This document shows positions 1-7,270 of a DNA stretch of 33,497 nucleotides, one piece after another; the first letter of the stretch is position 1, and every line of letters starts with the position of its first letter. The notes beneath the pieces were generated by a model. The model worked only from the letters and a program-made list of their open reading frames with translations, made no database searches and was not told where the DNA came from. A program made the position numbers and the translations under genes. Origin of the DNA: Lachnospiraceae bacterium UBA3641 (GTDB lineage: Bacteria; Bacillota; Clostridia; Lachnospirales; Lachnospiraceae); assembly GCA_002373875.1 (NCBI GenBank), contig DFKQ01000071.1, forward strand, positions 1-33,497, written 5' to 3'.

Positions 1-16
1 CGCCGAGCGAAGGCGA
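1..16. repeat. Short hairpin with GAGCGAAG core at window edge
   Basis: CGCC (1-4) can pair with GGCG (12-15) around the loop GAGCGAA. The loop and right arm, GAGCGAAGGCGAG, resemble the core of the repeat at 11935-11960 (GAGCGAAGCGAAG). The element may begin before the window, so its full extent is unknown. It could be the tail of an upstream terminator or a short dispersed repeat; neither can be settled here. Confidence 0.3.
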
Positions 17-48
17 GGGGGCATTTCCTTAGGAGTGATTGTGTAAAA

Positions 49-2325
49 GTGGGTAAAAAGCTTATAATTACCGAGAAACCCTCCGTGGCGCGTGATTTCG
101 CCAGGGTTCTTAACGTCAAGGGCAATCGGGACGGATATATAGAGAATAATGAATATGTGATATCATGGTGCGTGGGTCATCTTGTGGGCATGCTGTATCC
201 TGAGGATTATGACATCAGATACAAGACATGGAAGCTTGAGGATCTTCCGTTTTTACCCAAAGAGTATAAGTACGGCGTTCTCAAGCCGGTAGCCAAACAG
301 TACAATATCGTAAACGGTCTTCTTCACAGGGAGGATATAGATACCGTCTACTGGGCAGGTGACTCAGGGAAGGAAGGCCAGACCATAGAAGAGAACATAC
401 GTAACTTCGGCGGAGTCCGGGAGGGCATGAGGGAGCTGCGTGTATGGATAGACAGCCAGACCGATGAAGAGATCCTTAAGGGGATACGGGAAGCCAGGTC
501 AATGAGTGAATACGACCGTCTGGGTAAGTCGGGCATCATGCGGACCATCGAGGATTACGCACTGGGCATCAACTTCTCAAGGGCCCTGTCCGTCAAGTAC
601 GGACGGCTGGTAAATGATGCCGCCGCAACCAGGAAGTATTCAGCCATAGCAGTGGGAAGGGTCATGACCTGCGTTCTGGGAATGGTCGTATACCGGGAAC
701 GGGAGATAAGGAACTTCGTTGAGACCCCTTTCTACAGGGTCATAGGAAACCTTACGGAAGAGAAGATCCAGGCCGAATGGAAGGCCGTTGAAGGATCGGA
801 ATACATAAACAGTCCGCTCCTGTACAAGGAGAACGGTTTCAAGGCAAGGGAGGATGCCCTTAAGCTTATTGATGAGCTTACCGGCAGGGAATGCCTGGTG
901 GATTCCATAGATAAGTTCACATCAAGGAAGAAACCGCCCCTTCTTTTTAACATTACCGAGCTGTCCGCGGAATGCGCCAAGAGGTATAAGATCACGCCGG
1001 CACAGACCCTGCAGATAGCCCAGGATCTGTATGAGAGGAAGCTGACCACCTATCCGAGGACCGATGCCAGGGTCCTGACCACGGCAGTAGCCAAGGAGAT
1101 AGACAAGAACTTAAGCGGTTTAAGGGCTTACGGGCCTGTTGCCGGGTATACGGAGAATATACTGAATAATAAGCTGTATGCTAATCTGGCGAAGACCCAG
1201 TATGTCAAGGATGAGGATGTTACCGATCATTATGCCATAATCCCTACAGGGCAGGTAAGGGAATTAAGCGGCCTGTCCCCCATGCATTCGAAGGTTTACG
1301 ACCTTATAGTAAGGAGGTTTTTAAGCATATTCTATCCACCGGCCGAGTATCTTGGCGTCAAGCTGACGGTATGTGTGGATAAGGAGAAGCTGTTCGCAAC
1401 GGCCAAGGTCCTTAAGAAGAAGGGCTATATGGAAATAACCGGTGTGTCGAAGCAGAATGACGATGACGAGAATGAATTGTCGGAAGACGGCAAGAAGAAG
1501 GTACTGGCCTTTATTGAGACCCTTAAGAAGGGGGATCCGGTGAATGTGGATTCTTATGAGATAAAGGAAGGAAAGACGTCACCCCCGAAGAGATATAACG
1601 AAGGAACCATGATGCTCGCAATGGAGAATGCGGGCAATCTGATCGAGGATGAGGAACTCAGGCAGCAGATAAAGAAGACAGGAATCGGAACAAGCGCCAC
1701 CAGGGGACAGATATTAAAGAAGCTGGTTGACATCGGTTACTTAAACGAGAATAAGAAGACACTTATCCTTACTCCGAGCAAGCTGGGTGAGATGATCTTC
1801 GAAGTGGTTGATATGTCGGTGCCCACGCTGCTTAATCCCGAGATGACAGCGAGCTGGGAGAAGGGGCTTGAAGGAATAATAAACGGTACCGTGGATGCCG
1901 ACGAATACCGGCAGAAGCTTGAGGATTATATACGAAGAGAGACCCTTAAGATGGCCGGAAGTGATATGTCCATGAATCTGGCAAGCCGTCTGCATCCCTT
2001 TACCGGCAAGGAGAGTAAGGGGGCAGCGACCAGAAAGCCATTGGGGGTCAAGTGCCCTAAATGCGGAGGGGAGCTTACCACGACCAAGTTCGGCTACGGC
2101 TGCAGTAATTACTGGCGTGACGAAAACAAGTGCGATTTCAGTATATCAGGAACGATCCTTTCGCATAAAATAACCGAGGAAGAGGTAAAAGAACTGGCCT
2201 TAAACGGAATAACCGGCGTTATTAAGGGCTTTGTTTCCAAGAACGGGAAAAGTTTTGACGGGAAGCTGAAAATTAACAGGGATGAATCGGGCAAGATTAC
2301 GGGTATTGGATTTGATTTTGGCTGA
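49..2325 (+). CDS. topB: DNA topoisomerase III (type IA)
   Basis: Type IA topoisomerase, which cuts and passes single DNA strands to relax or decatenate DNA. The start is GTG at 49, with AGGAG at 31-35 upstream at a rather long spacing. The N-terminal toprim domain opens with KKLIITEKPS (glutamate E9) and has its second acidic motif at D105-S-G-K-E109-G. The E. coli enzyme reads DPDREG there, so the middle aspartate is glycine here. The active-site tyrosine is Y335 in TTYPRTDA. The C-terminus has a zinc-ribbon-like set C669-X2-C672-X12-C685-X9-C695. At 758 residues it is somewhat longer than the E. coli protein. It is followed directly by a promoter that overlaps its last codons. Family assignment is secure; the toprim change is discussed separately. 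Confidence 0.93.
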   Translation: MGKKLIITEKPSVARDFARVLNVKGNRDGYIENNEYVISWCVGHLVGMLYPEDYDIRYKTWKLEDLPFLPKEYKYGVLKPVAKQYNIVNGLLHREDIDTVYWAGDSGKEGQTIEENIRNFGGVREGMRELRVWIDSQTDEEILKGIREARSMSEYDRLGKSGIMRTIEDYALGINFSRALSVKYGRLVNDAAATRKYSAIAVGRVMTCVLGMVVYREREIRNFVETPFYRVIGNLTEEKIQAEWKAVEGSEYINSPLLYKENGFKAREDALKLIDELTGRECLVDSIDKFTSRKKPPLLFNITELSAECAKRYKITPAQTLQIAQDLYERKLTTYPRTDARVLTTAVAKEIDKNLSGLRAYGPVAGYTENILNNKLYANLAKTQYVKDEDVTDHYAIIPTGQVRELSGLSPMHSKVYDLIVRRFLSIFYPPAEYLGVKLTVCVDKEKLFATAKVLKKKGYMEITGVSKQNDDDENELSEDGKKKVLAFIETLKKGDPVNVDSYEIKEGKTSPPKRYNEGTMMLAMENAGNLIEDEELRQQIKKTGIGTSATRGQILKKLVDIGYLNENKKTLILTPSKLGEMIFEVVDMSVPTLLNPEMTASWEKGLEGIINGTVDADEYRQKLEDYIRRETLKMAGSDMSMNLASRLHPFTGKESKGAATRKPLGVKCPKCGGELTTTKFGYGCSNYWRDENKCDFSISGTILSHKITEEEVKELALNGITGVIKGFVSKNGKSFDGKLKINRDESGKITGIGFDFG

Positions 2326-2339
2326 TTGTATGGTACAAT
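2312..2339 (+). promoter_or_regulatory. Sigma-A promoter with extended -10, ahead of the coiled-coil gene and ilv operon
   Basis: The -35 TTGATT is at 2312-2317. A 16-base spacer leads to the -10 TACAAT at 2334-2339, preceded by TGG (extended -10). It overlaps the end of topB. Transcription should start near 2346, giving a short leader to the start codon at 2374. Only 25 bases separate the first gene from ilvB, so this is probably also the main ilv promoter. Confidence 0.7.
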
Positions 2340-2373
2340 GATTGTATCCCTAAAAAATGTAAAGGAGAAGGTT

Positions 2374-3282
2374 ATGGCGAAAAAGAAGAAGCTCCTTTCC
2401 TCCGATCCCAAGCTTCGAAAGAAGCAGTTGCGGGAAGCAGCCTTAAGGGAGGCTGCGTCCAAGAAGGCTAAGGAAGCAAAAGTGGCGGCTGTAAGGGAAC
2501 CGGTTGCAGTCACGAATGGGGAAGTAGTAAGTAAGACATCAGGGGAAACAGTAAAAAACACTACTATAATGGGAACGGCCGACGTTAAGGAGGCTGTAAA
2601 GGAGGTTATCATGAACAACAGTACAGACAGCAGCAGAATAGAGGAGTTGATCAGCAGGAGCGCCAAGAATCTTAATAAGAGACAGCGTAAGGAAACGGAT
2701 GCCGACCTTATCAATGCGATGCAGTCGAATGATATGAAGGTTCTCGCCGAGCTTCTTATCGAAATGAGAAACAAGGATGAGAGGAAGCTCCGCTACACGA
2801 GATTTCAGGCATGGCTGGCAACATTCACTTCGTTGCTTGCGCTTATTGTTGTGTGCTTCGTCGGATTCGCGGTTGTGAGGATCCTTCCCCAGATCAACCA
2901 GATAGTAGATCAGGCCAACCAGATAATAGCACAGGCCAATGAGGTGATCGCGCAGGCTTCCGATACCATCGAGATCGCCAACGGCGCCATAGTAACAGCC
3001 AATGATGCAATAGTTCAGGCCAATGACGCCATTGTCCAGGTGAACGGAATGCTTAATGATATACAGCCGGCTATCGATAACCTCAATAAGGTAACCCAGG
3101 ATCTTGCGGATGCGGATATCAACGGAATGCTCAAAGATGTGGATAAGCTCGTTACCTCCAGTGAGAAGAATCTGGGAGAAGCCTTACAGACCATAACCGA
3201 TATAGATATCAAGTCACTGAATGAATCGATCGCCGACCTGAATGCCGTCGTCAAACCGCTTGCGAGCATGTTCAGAAGATAA
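2374..3282 (+). CDS. Membrane-anchored coiled-coil protein of unknown function
   Basis: I do not recognise a named family. The start chosen is ATG 2374, preceded by AAAGGAG; frame continues upstream to 2326 but without a ribosome site and across the promoter. A lysine/alanine-rich, probably disordered N-terminus (residues 1-79) is followed by a charged region (80-143), one membrane segment (about 148-171, around ALIVVCFVGFAVV) and then eight consecutive heptads (173-228, pattern x-A-N-x-x-I-x), which predicts a long coiled coil. Further hydrophobic, aspartate-rich sequence follows to the end. A second in-frame ATG at 2611 has a near-ideal ribosome site, so a 223-residue form lacking the basic N-terminus is plausible beside the 302-residue form. 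The gene ends 25 bases before ilvB. No catalytic motif is visible; a structural or scaffold role is only a guess. Confidence 0.8.
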   Translation: MAKKKKLLSSDPKLRKKQLREAALREAASKKAKEAKVAAVREPVAVTNGEVVSKTSGETVKNTTIMGTADVKEAVKEVIMNNSTDSSRIEELISRSAKNLNKRQRKETDADLINAMQSNDMKVLAELLIEMRNKDERKLRYTRFQAWLATFTSLLALIVVCFVGFAVVRILPQINQIVDQANQIIAQANEVIAQASDTIEIANGAIVTANDAIVQANDAIVQVNGMLNDIQPAIDNLNKVTQDLADADINGMLKDVDKLVTSSEKNLGEALQTITDIDIKSLNESIADLNAVVKPLASMFRR

Positions 3283-3307
3283 ATGATTCAGGAAGGTTAA
3301 GATAGTT

Positions 3308-4924
3308 ATGTTAGGTGCAGATGCAATGGCAAAATGCCTGCTTGAGGAGCAGGTGAAGGTGGTGTTCGGCTATCCGGGTGTGGCTATATGTCCCTTTTTC
3401 AACAGTATGCTGTCAGTGGATATAAACAGGGTGCTTGTGAGGACGGAACAGAATGCGGCTCACATGGCCAACGGCTACGCAAGGATTTCGGGCAAGGTGG
3501 GCGTGTGTGTGGCTACCTCAGGCCCCGGCGCCACCAATCTTATTACGGGAATAGCAACGGCTTACGCGGATTCCATACCGCTTGTATGTATAACGGGGCA
3601 GGTTGACTCGGGGCAGCTTGGGTCGGATGTGTTCCAGGAGGCAGATATAACGGGAGCGGTAGAGTCATTTGTCAAGTATTCCTACCTTGTCAAGAACGTG
3701 GAGGATATTCCCCGTATATTCAAGGAGGCATTCCATATAGCATCAACGGGCCGCAAGGGTCCGGTGCTTATTGATGTACCGATAGATATACAGAATGCAG
3801 CGATATCGAAGTTCTCATATCCGGCGGAGGTTAACCTGCGTACATATAAGCCTACGGTAAGCGGGCATGTGGTGCAGATCAAAAAGGTGATAAAGGCAAT
3901 AGGCAGGGCGCAGCGGCCCATCATATGCGTGGGAGGCGGTGTTCTGCTGTCAGAGGCATCTGAAAATGTGCGTGATTTTGCCCATAAGTACGGGATACCG
4001 GTGGTATCAACCCTTATGGGTATCGGTGTGATGCCCACAAAGGATCCTCTTTACTTCGGGATGGTGGGCAACAACGGCAAGCCCTATGCCAACAGGGCCA
4101 TGAATGAGTCCGACCTTATTATCATGATCGGAGCAAGGGTGGCGGACAGGGCCATATCACAGCCCGATCTTATAATGGATAACACGGTCCTTGTCCATAT
4201 CGATGTGGACCCTGCGGAGATAGGTAAGAACGTGGGACCCCATATCCCGCTTGTAGGTGATATAAATACAATATTCGAACAGATCAAAAAATACGAGGCC
4301 GAGTGTAACTGCAACGAATGGGTGGAAACTCTGAACGGTTACAAGGCCGACGCACCGGTCAGGAAGAAGCCACGCAGTGAATACGTTGATCCTGCCGAGT
4401 TTATAAGGATGCTGTCCGAGAAGCTTGATGATGATGCCATATATGTTGCCGATGTCGGTCAGAACCAGATGTGGTCATGCGGCTACCACATAGTCAAGGC
4501 AGGAAGGTTCCTGACCTCCGGGGGAATGGGTACAATGGGGTATTCGATACCGGCAGCGATAGGAGCAAGGGCGGCAGCACCCGGAAGGCAGATCGTAGCC
4601 GTGTGCGGTGACGGCTCCTTCCAGATGTCAATGATGGAGCTGGCGACAATGCAGCAGCATAAGCTTCCCATTAAGACGATCATCTTCCACAACGGATATC
4701 TGGGTCTTGTCAGGGAATACCAGTATAACACCTACAAGGGCAATTATTCGGTTGTCGATCTTTCAGGGTCTCCGGATTTCGGGAAGCTCTCATCAGCCTA
4801 TGACGTACCCTTTATGAAGCTTGAGAATATGGACGGGGCAGATAAGCTGATAGATGATTTTCTGGGTACGGACGGTCCGGCACTTATGGAAGTCATGATC
4901 GATCCCTTGGATGTGGTCAAATAG
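3308..4924 (+). CDS. ilvB: Acetolactate synthase large subunit, divergent paralogue
   Basis: Thiamine diphosphate enzyme that condenses two pyruvates to acetolactate, or pyruvate with 2-ketobutyrate to acetohydroxybutyrate, at the entry to valine/leucine/isoleucine synthesis. It has the ThDP glutamate E47 (in RTEQNAAH), SGPGATNLITGIATA, FQEADI, and the ThDP/metal motif G434-D-G-S. 538 residues is typical or slightly short. ATG 3308 has AGGAAGG upstream. The loop normally reading MVRQWQ is LVREYQ (E470, Y471), so the tryptophan tied to 2-ketobutyrate preference is missing, whereas the second copy at 29563 keeps it. Two ilvN genes and ilvC follow, which supports a biosynthetic acetolactate synthase rather than another family member. 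Substrate preference is not certain. Confidence 0.88.
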   Translation: MLGADAMAKCLLEEQVKVVFGYPGVAICPFFNSMLSVDINRVLVRTEQNAAHMANGYARISGKVGVCVATSGPGATNLITGIATAYADSIPLVCITGQVDSGQLGSDVFQEADITGAVESFVKYSYLVKNVEDIPRIFKEAFHIASTGRKGPVLIDVPIDIQNAAISKFSYPAEVNLRTYKPTVSGHVVQIKKVIKAIGRAQRPIICVGGGVLLSEASENVRDFAHKYGIPVVSTLMGIGVMPTKDPLYFGMVGNNGKPYANRAMNESDLIIMIGARVADRAISQPDLIMDNTVLVHIDVDPAEIGKNVGPHIPLVGDINTIFEQIKKYEAECNCNEWVETLNGYKADAPVRKKPRSEYVDPAEFIRMLSEKLDDDAIYVADVGQNQMWSCGYHIVKAGRFLTSGGMGTMGYSIPAAIGARAAAPGRQIVAVCGDGSFQMSMMELATMQQHKLPIKTIIFHNGYLGLVREYQYNTYKGNYSVVDLSGSPDFGKLSSAYDVPFMKLENMDGADKLIDDFLGTDGPALMEVMIDPLDVVK

Positions 4925-4948
4925 AAGTAATAAACAGGTGGTTGCAAC

Positions 4949-5434
4949 ATGAAGAGATTATATTCGGTACTTGTGGAGAACAGGTCCGGTGTCCTTATGA
5001 AGGTGGCGGGTCTGTTTTCTCGAAGAATGTTCAATATTGATTCGCTTGCAGTTGGTGAGACGGATGATCCGGATGTCAGCTGTATCACGATAGTGTCATC
5101 GGGCGAGAAGGGTACGCTTGAGCAGATAGAGAAGCAGCTCAACAAGAAGATAGATGTCATTAAGATCAAGACCTTCTCGGAGGAAGAGAGCGTGAGCAGG
5201 GAGCTTATGCTTGTCAAGGTCAAGTATAACAAGAGTACCCGTAAGGAGATAATGGAGATCTGCGAGATACTCAATGCTTCCATAGTGGATATGAGTAAGA
5301 ACCTTCTTACCATCCAGTTGTGCGATACTCCGGAGAGGACGAATCTCCTTATTAACATGCTTGCTTCGATAAGCATCGTGGAGGTGGCAAGAACCGGCAC
5401 TCTGGCCCTGCAAAAGTGTAATCTCAGTGATTGA
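4949..5434 (+). CDS. ilvN: Acetolactate synthase small (regulatory) subunit, first copy
   Basis: ACT-domain regulatory subunit that activates the large subunit and usually gives valine feedback. The N-terminal ACT domain reads YSVLVENRSGVLMKVAGLFS, followed by FNIDSL, where the asparagine matches the valine-site asparagine of E. coli IlvH (GYNIESL). LEQIEKQLNKKIDV and a second ACT-like half, ending in VEVARTGTLAL, follow. 161 residues is normal. ATG 4949 has AGGTGG about 8 bases upstream. It lies 24 bases after ilvB and 54 before a second ilvN, to which it is clearly related but far from identical, so the pair is an old duplication. The gene name is shared with the next gene. Confidence 0.88.
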   Translation: MKRLYSVLVENRSGVLMKVAGLFSRRMFNIDSLAVGETDDPDVSCITIVSSGEKGTLEQIEKQLNKKIDVIKIKTFSEEESVSRELMLVKVKYNKSTRKEIMEICEILNASIVDMSKNLLTIQLCDTPERTNLLINMLASISIVEVARTGTLALQKCNLSD

Positions 5435-5458
5435 CATATGCTTAAGCTATGATAAAAT
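5431..5458 (+). promoter_or_regulatory. Strong sigma-A promoter between the two ilvN genes
   Basis: A consensus -35 TTGACA (5431-5436) overlaps the stop codon of the first ilvN. A 16-base spacer leads to the -10 TAAAAT (5453-5458), preceded by TGA (extended -10). It would drive the second ilvN and ilvC independently of the upstream ilvB, with a leader of about 25 bases to the start at 5489. Confidence 0.75.
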
Positions 5459-5488
5459 GGGGGAAGTGAACTTAAAAGGTGGTCTTAT

Positions 5489-5989
5489 ATGCAGAAAAAG
5501 GTTTTTCAGTTACTTGTAGATAATACATCAGGTGTACTTTCACGTATTTCGGGGCTGTTCTCAAGACGCGGTTATAATATCGAGAGCATCACGGCAGGAA
5601 CCACATCAAATCCAAAATATACAAGGATAACAATAGTAGCCACGGGTGATGAGGCGATCCTTGAGCAGATCGAGAAGCAGGTCGGCAAGCTTATAGATGT
5701 GCGTCAGATCTGGGAGCTTAAGCCCGATTCATCGGTTTTCAGGGAGCTTATCCTGATCAAGATAAAGGTTAAGGATGACCAGAGGCAGGCGATAGTGTCG
5801 GTGTCTGATATTTTCCGTGCCAAGATCATTGATGTTGACATTGATTCAATGATAATCGAGCTTACCGGAAATCAGAGTAAGATAGATGCATTTCTTGATC
5901 TTCTCGGAGGTTATGAGATTCTGGAGATAGCAAGAACGGGGATAGCGGGACTTAGAAGGGGTACCGGGGAGCTGGTCACGATAGACTGA
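5489..5989 (+). CDS. ilvN: Acetolactate synthase small (regulatory) subunit, second copy
   Basis: Second ACT-domain regulatory subunit. The first ACT domain, FQLLVDNTSGVLSRISGLFS then RGYNIESITAG, is closer to E. coli IlvH/IlvN than the first copy. LEQIEKQVGKLIDV is the conserved end of that domain, and the C-terminal half ends in LEIARTGIAGLRRG. 166 residues, complete. ATG 5489 has AAAAGGTGG upstream. It has its own strong promoter at 5431-5458 and is followed 55 bases later by ilvC, so the cell could make this subunit with IlvC apart from the large subunit at 3308. It may instead serve the second large subunit at 29563, which has no adjacent ilvN; this pairing is inference. Confidence 0.9.
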   Translation: MQKKVFQLLVDNTSGVLSRISGLFSRRGYNIESITAGTTSNPKYTRITIVATGDEAILEQIEKQVGKLIDVRQIWELKPDSSVFRELILIKIKVKDDQRQAIVSVSDIFRAKIIDVDIDSMIIELTGNQSKIDAFLDLLGGYEILEIARTGIAGLRRGTGELVTID

Positions 5990-6044
5990 GCCGGGTATGA
6001 CTTTTAGTTTAATAAAATTATGATTTTTTCAGGAGGAAACAACA

Positions 6045-7064
6045 ATGGCAAAGATTTATTACGAAGAGGATTGTAACCTTGCGGCACTTGAAGGCAAGAC
6101 CATCGCGGTTATAGGTTACGGAAGCCAGGGACATGCGCATGCCCTTAATGCCAAGGAGTCAGGATGCAACGTCATCATAGGTCTTTATGAAGGGTCAAGG
6201 TCATGGGACAAGGCTGTTAAGCAGGGATTCGAGGTTTATACGGCAGCCGAGGCAGCCAAGAAGGCTGATGTCATCATGATCCTTATAAATGATGAGAAGC
6301 AGGCTGATATGTACAAGCAGGATATTGAGCCCAATCTTGAGCCGGGTAACATGCTTATGTTCGCACACGGTTTCAATATCCATTTCGGATGTATCGTTCC
6401 TCCCAAGGATGTTGATGTAACAATGATAGCTCCCAAGGGACCGGGTCATACGGTTCGTTCCGAATATCAGGCCGGTAAGGGTGTTCCCTGTCTGGTAGCC
6501 GTTGAGCAGGATGCAACAGGTAAGGCCCTTGAGAGGGCACTTGCTTATGCGCTGGCTATAGGCGGTGCAAGGGCAGGCGTTCTTGAGACAACCTTCAGGA
6601 CCGAGACCGAGACTGACCTTTTCGGTGAGCAGGCTGTTCTGTGCGGTGGTGTATGCGCGCTTATGCAGGCAGGCTTCGAAACATTGGTTGAGGCTGGATA
6701 TGATGAGAGAAACGCATATTTTGAGTGCATCCACGAGATGAAGCTCATAGTGGACCTTATCTATCAGTCAGGCTTTGCCGGAATGAGATATTCAATATCA
6801 AATACGGCTGAGTACGGTGATTACATAACAGGTCCCAAGCTTATTACCGAAGAGACCAAGAAGACAATGAAGAAGATCCTTGCGGATATTCAGGACGGTT
6901 CATTCGCCAAGCAGTTCCTTCTTGATATGTCTCCCGCGGGACGTCAGGTACACTTCAAGGCAATGAGGAAGCTTGCAGCCGAGCATCCTTCGGAGAAGGT
7001 TGGTGAGGAGATCCGCAAGCTCTACAGCTGGAATAATGAAGAGGATAAACTTATAAATAACTGA
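6045..7064 (+). CDS. ilvC: Ketol-acid reductoisomerase (class I)
   Basis: Catalyses the Mg-dependent isomerisation and NAD(P)H reduction of acetolactate and acetohydroxybutyrate, the second common step of valine and isoleucine synthesis. The Rossmann motif is G24-Y-G-S-Q-G-H-A-H-A; catalytic H108 is in FAHGFNIH; the metal ligands are D191 and E195 in TDLFGEQAVLCGG. 339 residues is the normal class I length. ATG 6045 has AGGAGG upstream. The cofactor loop reads IGLYEGSRSW (Y48, S51, R52, S53); in the well-studied Pseudomonas enzyme an arginine in the Y48 position contacts the NADPH phosphate. Function is secure; the NADPH/NADH preference is open. Confidence 0.95.
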   Translation: MAKIYYEEDCNLAALEGKTIAVIGYGSQGHAHALNAKESGCNVIIGLYEGSRSWDKAVKQGFEVYTAAEAAKKADVIMILINDEKQADMYKQDIEPNLEPGNMLMFAHGFNIHFGCIVPPKDVDVTMIAPKGPGHTVRSEYQAGKGVPCLVAVEQDATGKALERALAYALAIGGARAGVLETTFRTETETDLFGEQAVLCGGVCALMQAGFETLVEAGYDERNAYFECIHEMKLIVDLIYQSGFAGMRYSISNTAEYGDYITGPKLITEETKKTMKKILADIQDGSFAKQFLLDMSPAGRQVHFKAMRKLAAEHPSEKVGEEIRKLYSWNNEEDKLINN

Positions 7065-7067
7065 TCC

Positions 7068-7096
7068 TTGCATTTGATGAAGGATTATGGTAAACT
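7068..7096 (+). promoter_or_regulatory. Sigma-A promoter for rplS
   Basis: The -35 TTGCAT (7068-7073), a 17-base spacer and the -10 TAAACT (7091-7096) with a preceding TGG. Transcription would start near 7103, leaving a leader of about 165 bases before rplS with two hairpins. The -35 starts 4 bases after the ilvC stop codon. Confidence 0.7.
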
Positions 7097-7154
7097 ACTA
7101 TAGTTGTTTTAAGTTAAGTAGACGGTCCGCTGTATCTGATAGTATTTATTATGT

Positions 7155-7174
7155 AAAAGTACTCCGTACTTTTT
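7155..7174 (+). terminator. Terminator-like hairpin in the rplS leader (possible attenuator)
   Basis: AAAAGTAC (7155-7162) pairs with GTACTTTT (7166-7173) around TCC and runs directly into Ts. The stem is short and AT-rich. It could end ilvC readthrough or act as an attenuator for transcripts from 7068-7096. The segment 7141-7147 (AGTATTT) can pair with 7157-7163, allowing one G-U, which would break this hairpin. Confidence 0.45.
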
Positions 7175-7196
7175 TGAATACGCTCGCCGCTAAGGC

Positions 7197-7234
7197 ATCA
7201 TAAGGAATCCACCGCAGGCGGTACCCCTTATGAT
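7197..7234 (+). promoter_or_regulatory. Stable leader hairpin upstream of rplS
   Basis: ATCATAAGG (7197-7205) pairs perfectly with CCTTATGAT (7226-7234). An inner stem ACCG (7211-7214) with CGGT (7219-7222) sits inside it. It lies 24 bases before the AGGAGG of rplS. A known L19 leader element exists upstream of rplS in low-GC Gram-positives; whether this is that element, or a dispersed palindromic repeat, cannot be told from one copy. Confidence 0.5.
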
Positions 7235-7270
7235 CAGTGCAAGAACGTCAGAGTATCAGGAGGTTTTATT

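Noticed and set aside
2109..2774. Minus-strand open frame of 221 codons, rich in Ser, Leu and Phe
   Set aside because: It lies opposite topB and the coiled-coil gene, both of which have family signatures or clear ribosome sites. Its composition is that of an antisense frame and no domain is recognisable.
4798..5400. Minus-strand open frame of 200 codons
   Set aside because: Antisense to the ilvB end and the first ilvN. It has no known motif; the sense genes explain the sequence.
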